Below, in pieces: positions 8,306-17,212 of a stretch of DNA of 64,000 nt (positions are counted from its first letter, which is position 1; every line of letters begins with the position of its first letter). The notes below the pieces were generated by a model. That model saw only the letters and a list, made by a program, of their open reading frames with translations. It was not told the origin of the DNA and made no database searches. Location: positions 1 to 64,000 of the forward strand of contig CAVPDA010000001.1 in the NCBI GenBank assembly GCA_963702495.1. Direction: 5' to 3'. Position numbers and translations under genes: made by a program. Source of the stretch: CAVPDA01 sp963702495. GTDB lineage: Bacteria; Pseudomonadota; Gammaproteobacteria; Burkholderiales; Rhodocyclaceae.

Positions 8306-9721
8306 TCAGCCGGGCACCGCCCCGGCCGCCGCCCGGCGGTAGGTGTGGGCCACCAGAAGCAGGAGCATGGCGCTGGCGAGCCATGAGCGGCGGTCGTCGG
8401 TGCGGCTGGTGAGCGCCACCGGCACGCGCGCGCCAAGCACGATGCCGGCGGACAGGGCATCGGCAAGCTGGGCCAATTGCTTGGCGATCATGTTGCCGGA
8501 TTCGAGGTCGGGCACGAGCAGGATGTCTGCCTGTCCCGCCACCGGCGAGCGGATTCCGGTGGTCTCCGCGGCGCGCAGCGAAACCGCGTGATCGAAGGTC
8601 AGCGGCCCGTCCAGGATGCCGCCCGTGATCTGGCGTCGTTCCGCCATCTTGCATAGGGTGGCGGCATCGATCGTGGCCTGCATCTTGGGATTGATGGTTT
8701 CCACCGCCGCCAGCAGCGCGACCTTGGGCGCGGGTATGCCGAGGGCGTGGGCAAGATCGATCGCGTTCTGGCAGATGTCGCGCTTGTCGTTCAGGGTGGG
8801 CGCGATGTTGATCATCGAATCGGTGACGAACAGCGGCTTCGGATAGGTCGGCACGTCGAGCACATGCACGTAGCTCACGCGCCGTTCGGTGCGCAGGCCC
8901 TTGGTGGCGGAAATCAGGGGCACGATCAGGTCCTCGTGCGCCACGTTGCCCTTCACGATTCCCTCCACCTCGCCCTCGCGCGCCAGCTTGATCGCCATGG
9001 CGACGGCTTCGCGGTTGTTGGCGGTGGGGACCAGCCTGAGGCCGCGGAGGTCCAGCTTGCCCTCCTCCGCCACTTCGCGGATGAGGTTTTCCGGGCCCAC
9101 CAGCACCGGCGCGATGATGCCCTCGCCCGCCGCCGCCACCGCTCCGGCGAGGGTCTCGATGTCGGTCGGACTGACGATCGCCGCCGCCACCGGGGACAGG
9201 CGCAGCGCCTTGACCCGCCCCATCACCTCGCGAAAGCGCGCCTCCTTGTCGTCGAAGCGGATCACGGGCAGATCGACTCTTGCTCGCCGCACCTTTTCGG
9301 TCGGCGCGATGACTTCGGCGGTGCCGGACACGACCACTTCCCCGTCCTGGTTCACGCATTCGGTCTTGAGGACGACCTTGCCCTTGGCCGCATCCTTTTC
9401 CGTGGCCTGCACGTTGATGGTGATCGTGTCCCCGACCTTCACCGGCCGGCGGAAGCGCAGATCCTGCCCAAGGTAGATGGTGCCGGGGCCGGGAAACTCG
9501 GTGCCGAGCACGGTGGAGATAAGCGCGCCGCTCCACATGCCGTGTCCGATCACCTCGCGGAAGCGACTGCTCTTCGCGTACTCCGGATCCACGTGGGCGG
9601 GGTTGATGTCGCCGGACATCACGGCGAAAAGAGTGATGTCGTGTTCCGTCAGCGTACGTTCGAGGCTGGCTCCATCGCCGATGTTGATTTCGTCGAAGGT
9701 CCTGTTTTCGATGTATTCCAT
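8306..9721 (-). CDS. Bifunctional MaoC-type enoyl-CoA hydratase / phosphate acyltransferase
   Basis: The product has 471 residues in two domains. Residues about 5-140 are a MaoC hot-dog hydratase with the R-hydratase signature FAVMSGDINPAHVD and IGHGMWSGALIS. Residues about 150-465 are a phosphate acetyl/butyryltransferase domain with APVLVGPENLI, IVKGNVAHEDL, LFVTDSMINIAPTL and DGPLTFDHAVS. The fusion is known in proteobacteria and is usually annotated as bifunctional enoyl-CoA hydratase/phosphate acetyltransferase. Hydratase action could feed 3-hydroxyacyl-CoA to polyhydroxyalkanoate synthesis, while the second domain exchanges acyl-CoA and acyl phosphate. No acetate kinase gene is adjacent. 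Confidence 0.9.
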   Translation of the reverse strand: MEYIENRTFDEINIGDGASLERTLTEHDITLFAVMSGDINPAHVDPEYAKSSRFREVIGHGMWSGALISTVLGTEFPGPGTIYLGQDLRFRRPVKVGDTITINVQATEKDAAKGKVVLKTECVNQDGEVVVSGTAEVIAPTEKVRRARVDLPVIRFDDKEARFREVMGRVKALRLSPVAAAIVSPTDIETLAGAVAAAGEGIIAPVLVGPENLIREVAEEGKLDLRGLRLVPTANNREAVAMAIKLAREGEVEGIVKGNVAHEDLIVPLISATKGLRTERRVSYVHVLDVPTYPKPLFVTDSMINIAPTLNDKRDICQNAIDLAHALGIPAPKVALLAAVETINPKMQATIDAATLCKMAERRQITGGILDGPLTFDHAVSLRAAETTGIRSPVAGQADILLVPDLESGNMIAKQLAQLADALSAGIVLGARVPVALTSRTDDRRSWLASAMLLLLVAHTYRRAAAGAVPG

Positions 9722-10110
9722 GGTTTCTCCGGTGCAAGTGAGCTGCCTGCGACGCCTTCGGCCCAGCGGCGGTGGCCGTGCGTCGAATCCCCGGCATTAT
9801 CGCTCAATCCCGCTATGCCCCTGGATTTCGCCTCGATCCTCGTCCACGTCGGGTTCGCCGAGAACCCGGTCGCCGCCGGTGCTCAGGAAGTCGCTCTCGT
9901 GATGCGCCGGCCGGCGCGGATGATCGTATACCTGGGCTGCGGCGGCCAGAACGCCTGTCCGGTTCGCCATTGCGTGTCTCGCGGTGAAACTTCTCCTGGT
10001 GGCGCCGGTCGGGGTGTCCGTGCGACGCGTGCTATCCTGATTGCGACGCCGTCGCCACGAACGGCCCTGCGCCGCAGCGGCGGCCAACGCGTGCGGCCGG
10101 GTCCGAAACG
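9722..10110. other. 389-base intergenic region
   Basis: It separates the divergent MaoC-PTA and tam genes and must hold both promoters. Open frames cross it on both strands, but none has a convincing start, ribosome site or recognisable product. The best is a minus-strand frame of about 57 residues beginning near 9970, which I do not call a gene. Confidence 0.4.
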
Positions 10111-10875
10111 ATGCCCTGGAATCCGACCCAGTATCTGAACTTCGGCAGCGAGCGCCTGCGCCCTGCGCTGGACCTCCTCGCCCGCGTTCCGCTCGAGCGC
10201 CCCGCCGCCATTGTTGACCTCGGCTGCGGCGCCGGCAACGTCACCCGCGTGCTGCAGCAACGCTGGCCTGACGCGGCCATCATCGGCGTGGACAACTCGC
10301 CGCAGATGCTGGAGCAGGCCGCGCGGACTGCCTCCGCAATCCGCTGGCAGAATGCCGATCTGGCGCACTGGAGTTCGCCCCAGCCCTCGGATCTCATCTA
10401 CTCCAATGCCGCCCTGCACTGGCTGGACGATCACCCACGGTTGTTTCCACGCCTCCTGCGGCAGCTAAGACAGGGCGGTGTACTGGCGATACAGATGCCG
10501 GACAACTTCGGCGAACCGTCGCACACCTGCGCCTTCGAAGCCGCGGCGGCCGGTCCGTGGCGCGACCGGCTGGCGCCGCTGCTGCGCACTGCCCCCGTAT
10601 TGCCAGCTTCGGTTTACTACGACCTGCTGGCGCCGCTCTCCCTGCGTGTGGAGATCTGGCAGACCGAATATCTGCACGTTCTCGACGGCAACAATCCGGT
10701 GGCGGAATGGACCCGCGGCTCGCTGCTGGTGCCGCTGCTGGAAGCACTGCAGGGGGACGAGCGCGCGGCCTTCGAGTCCGACTACCGAATCCGCGTGCGC
10801 GCCGCCTACCCGGCGCGAGCGGACGGCCGCACCCTGTTCCCGTTCCGACGCCTGTTCATCGTGGCGGAAAGGTAG
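10111..10875 (+). CDS. tam: Trans-aconitate 2-methyltransferase
   Basis: The product has 254 residues and is a soluble class I SAM-dependent methyltransferase. It opens with WNPTQYLNFGSERLRPALDLL, typical of Tam. The SAM-binding loop is VDLGCGAGNVTRVL (about 35-48), followed by GVDNSPQML and SNAALHWLDDH. Tam methylates trans-aconitate, a side product of the citrate cycle that inhibits aconitase. The last 20 bases overlap the end of the convergent regulator gene. Confidence 0.9.
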   Translation: MPWNPTQYLNFGSERLRPALDLLARVPLERPAAIVDLGCGAGNVTRVLQQRWPDAAIIGVDNSPQMLEQAARTASAIRWQNADLAHWSSPQPSDLIYSNAALHWLDDHPRLFPRLLRQLRQGGVLAIQMPDNFGEPSHTCAFEAAAAGPWRDRLAPLLRTAPVLPASVYYDLLAPLSLRVEIWQTEYLHVLDGNNPVAEWTRGSLLVPLLEALQGDERAAFESDYRIRVRAAYPARADGRTLFPFRRLFIVAER

Positions 10876-11602
10876 CCGTCCGCCGTTGCCGGCAACTACC
10901 GATCCAGCGCTGAGTCATTCCGAGAGTCGGCGCCGATTTGGTGCTCGCGCGCGGCTTGCGGCCCTGCAATCGAAACGCCAGGGCCATGTCGAAGGCGCTC
11001 TTGGTGAAGGCGAGGATGGCCGCGAAATCCTCGTCCGACAGGCGGCGGGCGGCGTCGTTCGCGCGATAGATATTGACGATTTCCCGCTCCCGCCCGACCT
11101 GCAGCACGAGCCGGCCGATCCCCAGGTTTTCCAGCGTCTGCCAGACATCGGGGTTGTAGGTGCGCGTGAGTTTCATGACGAACGGGATCGGATCGTTGCG
11201 CCCGAGCACCGATGCCAGACGCAGGATGATCTCGAACGGCAGCGCCACCTTGCCGTGCTCCACCAGTTCCAGCAGCCCCGGATCCTTCAGATTGATGGCC
11301 TGCCCGAGTTCGGCGATGCTGAGGCCGGCCGCTTCGCGCATGCCGCGCACGACGGAACCGGCTTTCTCCAGCGCCGCTTTCTGCTCCGGCTTCGGCAGCA
11401 TGGACTTGGCCACGTTGTAGGAAACGTCGGCGGCGGCACCGGCGATTCCCAGCACCGAGTCGGCCCATCCGCGCACCTGGCGCGCCAGCGCCAGAACGGT
11501 GGATTCGCTCGGCTTGTCGTCGGTTGCCATGACCGCTCGCTTCGCCCTCGGTCGGGGCGAAGGTTCGGCCTTCTTGGTGCGCCCCGCAGCAGGATTTGGC
11601 AT
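10856..11602 (-). CDS. XRE-type helix-turn-helix regulator
   Basis: The product has 248 residues. A basic, Pro/Ala-rich N-terminus (about 1-30) is followed by a hydrophobic helical stretch and then an HTH_3-type segment (about 85-135: VVRGMREAAGLSIAELGQAI, then DPGLLELVEHGK). The C-terminal half is unassigned. The start at 11602 is chosen because GAAGGAG stands nine bases upstream. A longer frame exists but lacks a ribosome site. The gene is divergent from the wax ester synthase gene across about 180 bases, so it may control that gene; this is inferred from position only. Confidence 0.7.
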   Translation of the reverse strand: MPNPAAGRTKKAEPSPRPRAKRAVMATDDKPSESTVLALARQVRGWADSVLGIAGAAADVSYNVAKSMLPKPEQKAALEKAGSVVRGMREAAGLSIAELGQAINLKDPGLLELVEHGKVALPFEIILRLASVLGRNDPIPFVMKLTRTYNPDVWQTLENLGIGRLVLQVGREREIVNIYRANDAARRLSDEDFAAILAFTKSAFDMALAFRLQGRKPRASTKSAPTLGMTQRWIGSCRQRRTATFPPR

Positions 11603-11785
11603 CGCCGTGTTCTCCTTCAGCCGATTTGCCGGATCGCCGTATTTGACCAGATATGCGCGGGATTGCGCAGTCCGAAGCCCATTCGAATCCGATCTCGTCC
11701 GCGGCCGCCTCGGGCCAACCGGATCCTTCATATACCATACGAAGGATCAGCCTTGAAACGCGGCAGCGCAGCGGATGGAGACGCG

Positions 11786-13327
11786 GTGAAACCTCTGAGC
11801 GGACTGGATGGCGCTTTCCTGCATCTGGAGACCCCGGCAACGCCGATGCACGTCGGCTCCCTGCACCTGTTCGACCGGCCGCCGGGCTACGAAGGCGATT
11901 TTCACCAGGATGTGAAGCGCATGTTGTCGGATCGGATGCACCTGGCGCCGGTCTTTCGGCGCCGGCTCGCACCGATGCCGCTGGATTTCGCCAATCCGGT
12001 CTGGGTGGACGCGGGCACGGTGGATCTCGATTTCCACGTGCGCCCGGTACGGTTGCCGCGCCCCGGCACACAGGCGCAACTGGAAGCCAGTGTCGCCGAA
12101 CTCCACGCCATCCTGCTCGACCGCGATCGCCCGCTGTGGATGCTCTACGTCTTCAATGGTCTGAAGACGGGAGACATGGCCTACTACTTCAAGATCCATC
12201 ATGCGGTCCTGGACGGCGCGGCAGGAGTGGCGCTGGCCCATGCCATGTTCGACGTCGCGCCGCAGCCACGCGAGCTGCCGCACCCGGCACGCAGCGTGCC
12301 CGCTCGCGTCAAAGTCCCGGGGATCGTCGGCCTGGCCGCCGCAGCCTTCAAGCATGACGCTGTCCAGTATCTGAGGCTGGTGCGGCATCTGCCCGACGTC
12401 GTCAGGGCCGTCGCGGGCATGGTGAGGAGCGCAGGCGGCGCGATGCGCCCTCCACTGCGCCAGAACTTTGCCTTCGGGCCGAAGACCCCGCTCAACGTCA
12501 CGATAACGGGCGCGCGCGCCTACGCCGCCGTCTCGCTGCCGCTCGACACGGTGAAGGCGATCGCCGCCTCCCACGAAGCGACGGTCAACGACGTGGTCCT
12601 CACGCTCTGCAGCGGTGCGCTGCGGCGCTATCTCGCCGCTCACGGCGGCGTTCCGAAGAAGCCGTTGATCGCGACCATGCCGATTTCGCTGCGCGAGGCC
12701 GGCAACGCCGAATACACCACCCAGGCAACCTTGAGCCTGGTCAACCTGGCGACCCATGTCGCCGACCCGGTGCGCAGATTGCGCGCGATTCGCGCCGCCG
12801 CCGGGGCCATGAAGGTCCTCGCCCGCCGCGCTCGTTCGCTGATACCGACGGACTTTCCATCGATCGGCGTGCCTTGGATTCTGGGCGCTCTGGCGTCGCT
12901 GTATGGCCGTTCGCGGCTGGCCGACGCGATTCCGCCGCTCGCCAACCTGGTCATCTCCAATGTGCCGGGACCGCCGCTGCCGCTTTACGCCGCCGGCGCG
13001 CGCATGAGGGCCTATTGGCCGGTGTCGATCGTCGAGCACGGTCTGGGCTTGAATATCACGGTGATGAGCTACGCTGGTACGCTCGGCTTCGGGCTCACGG
13101 CCGCCCGCTGCGCGGTACCCGACGTGGGGGAACTGGCGCGCATGCTGATTGACGCACACGAGGAACTGAAGCGGATTGCCTTGCCGGCGTCTGCACGGGT
13201 CGCAGCGAAGAAACCGCGTCAGCCGAAGACAACGTCCGCAACGGCGTTGCGTAGCGCCGTGAAAACGACGGCGCCAGCCGGGCCGGCTCCACGAGCACGG
13301 CGCAAGCGGGGCGGGAATAGCGGGTAA
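11786..13327 (+). CDS. Wax ester synthase / diacylglycerol acyltransferase (WS/DGAT)
   Basis: The product has 513 residues. It makes storage lipids from acyl-CoA and fatty alcohol or diacylglycerol. MSGLD-type opening PLSGLDGAFLHLE is followed by the acyltransferase active-site motif HHAVLDG (about residue 139). Further on are the conserved NDVVLTLCSGALRRYL block and ISNVPGPPLPLYAAGARM near the C-terminus. The last about 50 residues are a Lys/Ala/Pro-rich tail. The GTG at 11786, preceded by GGAG, is chosen. A TTG at 11753 and a much longer upstream frame are rejected. Two alpha/beta hydrolase genes follow at 26 and 16 bases, so this looks like a neutral-lipid operon. Confidence 0.9.
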   Translation: MKPLSGLDGAFLHLETPATPMHVGSLHLFDRPPGYEGDFHQDVKRMLSDRMHLAPVFRRRLAPMPLDFANPVWVDAGTVDLDFHVRPVRLPRPGTQAQLEASVAELHAILLDRDRPLWMLYVFNGLKTGDMAYYFKIHHAVLDGAAGVALAHAMFDVAPQPRELPHPARSVPARVKVPGIVGLAAAAFKHDAVQYLRLVRHLPDVVRAVAGMVRSAGGAMRPPLRQNFAFGPKTPLNVTITGARAYAAVSLPLDTVKAIAASHEATVNDVVLTLCSGALRRYLAAHGGVPKKPLIATMPISLREAGNAEYTTQATLSLVNLATHVADPVRRLRAIRAAAGAMKVLARRARSLIPTDFPSIGVPWILGALASLYGRSRLADAIPPLANLVISNVPGPPLPLYAAGARMRAYWPVSIVEHGLGLNITVMSYAGTLGFGLTAARCAVPDVGELARMLIDAHEELKRIALPASARVAAKKPRQPKTTSATALRSAVKTTAPAGPAPRARRKRGGNSG

Positions 13328-13353
13328 CCCTCGGCACAGGACCAGGAGACGAC

Positions 13354-14145
13354 ATGCATAACCCCCACCATTGGTACGAGTTCGGGCTGTTGCGGGCACC
13401 CGGAGTGCTGCGGTTGGCGCTGGAGTGGAGAGTGGGCTGGGAGTACAGCGCCATGCTTGCGGCGCAGCCGCTGCTGCGCCTGGCGCCACGCGGCGACGGT
13501 CATCCGATCCTGGTGTTTCCCGGTCTGCTTGCCTCCGATGTGACGACACTACCGCTGCGGCGGTACTTGAAGGACCGGGGCTACGCCGCCTATCCGTGGG
13601 AGCTGGGTTTCAATCTCGGTCCGCGCGAAGGCGTGGTCGAGGCATCCCTGGCGCGGCTGAAGGAACTGCGCCGGCAGCACGGCAGGCGCGTCAGCCTCAT
13701 CGGCTGGAGCCTGGGCGGCCTGTACGCGCGGGAGTTCGCCAAGGAGGCGGCGGACGACGTGCGCTCGGTCATCACCCTGGGCACACCCTTCACCGGCCAT
13801 CCGAAAGCGACCAACGCATGGCGGCTGTACGAGTTCGCGACGGGACACAAGATCGGCGCACCGGAGATCCACGAGCCGCTGAGAAAGCCCCCGCCGGTTC
13901 CGACGACGTCGATCTTCAGCCGCAGCGACGGCGTCGTGGCCTGGCAGTGCAGCGTCGAGAAGGAAGGGCCGCTCAGCGAGAACATCGAGGTCGAATCCAG
14001 CCACCTCGGCCTGGGACTGAACCCCCTGAGCTTCTACGCCATCGCCGACCGACTGGCACAACCCGAAGGCGAATGGCGGCCATTCGATCGCAGCGGCGTG
14101 AAAGGCTGGATCTACCGCGACCCCCGCCGGCGCGGATGGTATTGA
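13354..14145 (+). CDS. Alpha/beta hydrolase (esterase/lipase)
   Basis: The product has 263 residues. HPILVFPGLLASD forms the oxyanion region, LIGWSLGGLYARE carries the nucleophile serine, IFSRSDGVVAW the probable acid, and VESSHLGLGLNP the probable histidine. No signal peptide is evident. It lies 26 bases after the wax ester synthase and 16 bases before another hydrolase, which suggests a role in making or mobilising storage lipids. The substrate cannot be read from the sequence. ATG 13354 follows a CAGGAG ribosome site. Confidence 0.8.
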   Translation: MHNPHHWYEFGLLRAPGVLRLALEWRVGWEYSAMLAAQPLLRLAPRGDGHPILVFPGLLASDVTTLPLRRYLKDRGYAAYPWELGFNLGPREGVVEASLARLKELRRQHGRRVSLIGWSLGGLYAREFAKEAADDVRSVITLGTPFTGHPKATNAWRLYEFATGHKIGAPEIHEPLRKPPPVPTTSIFSRSDGVVAWQCSVEKEGPLSENIEVESSHLGLGLNPLSFYAIADRLAQPEGEWRPFDRSGVKGWIYRDPRRRGWY

Positions 14146-14161
14146 ACCGGCATTCGGCGCA

Positions 14162-15055
14162 ATGACGGCAGTCCAGGCGAACGGCATAACGATCGAGTAT
14201 GAGTCGCTCGGCGATCCCGCCGCCCCGCCGGTCCTGCTCGTCATGGGCCTGGGCATGCAACTCGTCGCTTGGCCGGATGCCTTCTGTCAGGGACTGGTCG
14301 ATCGCGGATTCCGTATCATCCGCTTCGACAACCGGGACTGCGGCTTGTCCACCAAGATCCGCGCGCACAAACGCACCAATCTCATGTTCAGCCTGGCGGC
14401 GGCCTGGCTGGGGCTGCCGGTGCGCGCACCCTACCTGCTGGACGACATGGCCGCAGATGCCGTCGGCCTGCTGGATGCGCTGGAGATACCGCAGGCTCAT
14501 GTCGTCGGCGTATCGATGGGCGGAATGATCGCCCAAGTCGCTGCCGCCCGCTACCCGCAGCGGGTGCTCAGCCTGACCTCGATCATGTCCTCGAGCGGCA
14601 ACCGCAGGGCGTCGCGCGCAAAACCGAAAGCCCTGCAGGCCCTGCTCAGCAAGCCTCCGGATCTGAACGATCCCGATCGCGTGGTGGAACACCTGGTGCG
14701 CGTGTTCGGTGTCATCGGCAGCCCGGGCTTTCCGACCGAACGCGCCGATTTGAAACGCATGCTGGCGCGCAGCGTCCGCCGCTCCTACTATCCCGCCGGC
14801 ACTGCCCGCCAGCTTGTCGCGATCGTCGCCTCCGGCGATCGGCGCGCCCTGCTGAAGCGGATCGCCGTTCCGACCCTGGTCATCCACGGCGCCGCCGATC
14901 CTCTGCTGCCGGTGGAAGCCGGCCGCGACACAACCCGTCATATTGCTGGCGCGAAACTCCTGGTGATCGAGGGCATGGGGCACGATCTCGCCCCCGGCGT
15001 GCAACCGATGCTGGTGGAGGCGATCGCCTCCCACTGCCGCGCGGCCGCCGGCTGA
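14162..15055 (+). CDS. Alpha/beta hydrolase (haloperoxidase/epoxide hydrolase-like)
   Basis: The product has 297 residues. PPVLLVMGLGMQLVAW carries the oxyanion loop, FDNRDCGLS is a family marker, GVSMGGMIAQVAA has the nucleophile serine (about residue 121), VIHGAADPLLP the acid, and GMGHDLAP the histidine. This is a complete single-domain hydrolase. It is the last gene of the group starting with the wax ester synthase. The true substrate is unknown. Confidence 0.85.
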   Translation: MTAVQANGITIEYESLGDPAAPPVLLVMGLGMQLVAWPDAFCQGLVDRGFRIIRFDNRDCGLSTKIRAHKRTNLMFSLAAAWLGLPVRAPYLLDDMAADAVGLLDALEIPQAHVVGVSMGGMIAQVAAARYPQRVLSLTSIMSSSGNRRASRAKPKALQALLSKPPDLNDPDRVVEHLVRVFGVIGSPGFPTERADLKRMLARSVRRSYYPAGTARQLVAIVASGDRRALLKRIAVPTLVIHGAADPLLPVEAGRDTTRHIAGAKLLVIEGMGHDLAPGVQPMLVEAIASHCRAAAG

Positions 15056-15167
15056 GTCTTCCTCGTCTCAAGTCGCCGCCGCATCCGCCGTTGTAGGCAG
15101 CGTTGGCCAGTTCGGCTCAACGCCGGCCGCGATCAATTCGAGGCCGAAGGAGACGGAAAAAACACCA

Positions 15168-15273
15168 AGCAGATTCACCCGACAAAGGCAAACCCGACCG
15201 AAAGGCGGGGACGCAAAGTTTCCGGTCTAAGGAGCATGGCTCTACGACAGCGGGACTGCCGGATCGCCGGGGA
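15168..15273 (+). promoter_or_regulatory. Cyclic-di-GMP-I (GEMM-I) riboswitch
   Basis: The core consensus is directly visible. GGCAAACC at 15187-15194 is followed by the CGAAAGG tetraloop stem at 15199-15205, GGGGACGCAAAG (15207-15218), and CCGGTCTAAGG (15222-15232), the tetraloop receptor side. ATGGC (15236-15240) and CAGCGGGACTGCCGG (15249-15263) close the second domain. This order matches the class I c-di-GMP aptamer. The gene controlled is the small exported protein that starts about 65 bases downstream. Whether binding switches it on or off is not clear. Confidence 0.85.
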
Positions 15274-15284
15274 AAGATTCCCCG
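15268..15284 (+). terminator. Hairpin after the c-di-GMP aptamer (possible expression platform)
   Basis: CGGGGAA (15268-15274) pairs with TTCCCCG (15278-15284) around an AGA loop, right after the aptamer. There is no T-run, so it may end transcription weakly, or it may act by competing with the aptamer's closing stem. Confidence 0.45.
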
Positions 15285-15337
15285 CCTGCCGCCAGCCATT
15301 CGCAATCCTTCGACCGCCATGAGGCAAAGGAAGGGCA

Positions 15338-15745
15338 ATGGCAAATCGAAACCCCGAAGTGAATCACCCAAGCAGGTGGATGGCGAGCGCAGCGCTGGTG
15401 CTGATGGCGGCGGCGAGCGCACCGGCACAGGCGGATACGGTGTGGTCCTGCTGGTACAACGGCGACACCCGCATCCAATGCATGCTCGCTGCCGCGGCGC
15501 CGGACGCAGCGCCTTCGCCCTACGAGAACGCCACGCTGCCGGGCGTGGTAAAGCAACTGTGGACGCGCGCCCACACCCTGACGGGCAGGCGGGTGTTCAT
15601 CCCCTTGTTCAATGAACCCGAGGACTGGGAACGCGTGCGCCTCCTCGCCGAGTCGGTGATGTGCGGCAACAGTCAGACCTGCAGCGTCAACTTCAGCCGG
15701 TCCTACACGGAAGCCGCCGTGCTCGCCCCCGGCCTCGATCTCTGA
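15338..15745 (+). CDS. Small exported protein under c-di-GMP riboswitch control
   Basis: The product has 135 residues. The N-terminal part contains a hydrophobic signal sequence (about 15-33, ending SAPAQA). The mature protein of about 100 residues has four cysteines: two in the WSCWYNGDTRIQCML segment and two near the end in MCGNSQTCSV. They probably form disulfide bonds in the periplasm. No known domain was recognised. The riboswitch just upstream ties it to the motile/sessile switch. AAGGAAGG precedes the ATG at short spacing. An internal ATG at 15380 would give a more typical signal peptide. Confidence 0.7.
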   Translation: MANRNPEVNHPSRWMASAALVLMAAASAPAQADTVWSCWYNGDTRIQCMLAAAAPDAAPSPYENATLPGVVKQLWTRAHTLTGRRVFIPLFNEPEDWERVRLLAESVMCGNSQTCSVNFSRSYTEAAVLAPGLDL

Positions 15746-15772
15746 CCAAAGCGAGCAGGGTCGCCCGCCCCA

Positions 15773-16768
15773 TCAACGGGGGGCGGCCGCCCGCAACTTC
15801 TCCGCAGTGAATCCGGCGCACGGGTCTTTCCTCTGCGCGCGCGGCGTGAACCAGAGGTAGTCGTAGGCGTTTGCGACACCCGTGGCGGCTGCCTCGAGCG
15901 ACAGGTAGGCGCGCGGGTCCAGCGCGTCTTCCTCGACTTCCACGAGTCCCACCACGACGACGTCCGTCTTCGGCGCGAGCCGTGACAGATACAACGGGAC
16001 GCCGATATCGCGCCGTGCGTGGCCGCGCCCCACAATTCCCACCGCGCCGGTTTCGGAGTAGCGCGCCAGCACGTCGGCCATCACCGCATCGCGCGCCCGC
16101 TGCGAGCGCATGATCCCCGGCACGACCGATTCGGGCACCTGCCCGCAATGACCCGCGGTGATGATGTCGGCCATGAGCTTGCTTCGTTCCTCGGACCAGA
16201 CCGCGTCGAGGGGCAAACGCTGCGCCCGGTCCTCGCCCAGGACGCCGAAGCCCGACGCGGCAACCCGGCGCGCATCGGCGCGCGACAGGTTGGCGGCGGC
16301 GATCGGTACGTCCCTCGCCAATGCCAGCGCGACCAGCGGTTCGTACAGCGGCCAGTTCCAGCCGGTGCGGTCAAGCATGCCGGCGCTGGCTACGGCGTCG
16401 GCAGTCGCTTTCCCGGATCGGCGCACTTGGTCAATTTGGGGCTGATGCTCCGCATCGAACTGCTCCATCACCAGCGCGCGCGCCTGGCCGCTGGTGGTCA
16501 GTGCGTCGAACAGGCGGGCCTGAATGCGATGATGCTCCGGGTTGTCGTGGGTTTCGCCCAGCAGAATGATCGGGTTGCGGCGCAGGCGCGCCGTCACCTC
16601 GGCTGCGTCCACGAAACGGGCGCCGTGCGCATCCCAGATGCGTCCGGCGAGCGGATGATCCTGCAGCCGCAGTCCGGGGCCCGATCCATGGACGCAGGCG
16701 CTCAGCGCCACTACCCCAGCCGCGATCGACAGTCGCAGAATCCCTTCGCAAAGCGTCGAAAAGCTCAA
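15773..16768 (-). CDS. ChaN-like haem/iron-binding lipoprotein
   Basis: The product has 331 residues. The signal peptide ends in the lipobox LSAC with the lipidated cysteine at residue 25, so a membrane anchor is expected. The rest matches the ChaN (DUF399) fold: IILLGETHDNPEHH (about 68-81), ALVMEQFDAEHQPQID, the NWPLYEPLVALA region, and near the end GIVGRGHARRDIGVP. Campylobacter ChaN binds haem and takes part in iron uptake. Here that role is inferred, and no TonB system gene is adjacent. Confidence 0.85.
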   Translation of the reverse strand: MSFSTLCEGILRLSIAAGVVALSACVHGSGPGLRLQDHPLAGRIWDAHGARFVDAAEVTARLRRNPIILLGETHDNPEHHRIQARLFDALTTSGQARALVMEQFDAEHQPQIDQVRRSGKATADAVASAGMLDRTGWNWPLYEPLVALALARDVPIAAANLSRADARRVAASGFGVLGEDRAQRLPLDAVWSEERSKLMADIITAGHCGQVPESVVPGIMRSQRARDAVMADVLARYSETGAVGIVGRGHARRDIGVPLYLSRLAPKTDVVVVGLVEVEEDALDPRAYLSLEAAATGVANAYDYLWFTPRAQRKDPCAGFTAEKLRAAAPR

Positions 16769-16823
16769 GCGCCCGCCACCTGAAGATAGCGGGTTAACCG
16801 TTCCGGTACTGGCCTGGCCAGAA

Positions 16824-17045
16824 TTACTGCTGCAATTCGTGAAGGACTTTCCACCTCAGGAACATCAAGCCGCGCAGGGTAACCCGCGCCTTGTCCTGCA
16901 CGGTCTTGGACGGCAAATGGGTTTCGTCCAGGAGTGCGCTGATGTTGCTGAAGTCTCCGAGATCGACGCCGCATCGCGGTGCCAGATTCCTGATCACCCG
17001 ATTGATCTCGATCAGGTCCCTGCCATAGTCTGGAAGCTCGCTCAT
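16824..17045 (-). CDS. Small conserved hypothetical protein
   Basis: The product has 73 residues, is soluble, and is mostly predicted helical (SELPDYGRDLIEINRVIRN and the segment after it). GGGGAGGGGG stands just before the ATG and supports translation. No domain was recognised. It lies between the ChaN-like lipoprotein and an exported amidohydrolase on the same strand, so all three could share a transcript. Confidence 0.55.
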   Translation of the reverse strand: MSELPDYGRDLIEINRVIRNLAPRCGVDLGDFSNISALLDETHLPSKTVQDKARVTLRGLMFLRWKVLHELQQ

Positions 17046-17212
17046 GATCCCCCTCCCCTGATGATGGCAAGCCGCCCTTTTCTTGGCTTACATGCTGCGC
17101 GTGCCGTGGGCGTACCCGCCGTTGCATTTCACCTGGCGGCAACAGGTGCCGCCCCATCGTTCGAATCTCCCGCTGGATTTGCTCGTTCAAGCGCGGACGA
17201 AACCGCGACCGC

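Noticed and set aside
10478..11785. N-terminal extension that would give a 949-residue wax ester synthase
   Set aside because: It overlaps tam and the antisense regulator gene and lacks homology; the family start lies at 11786.
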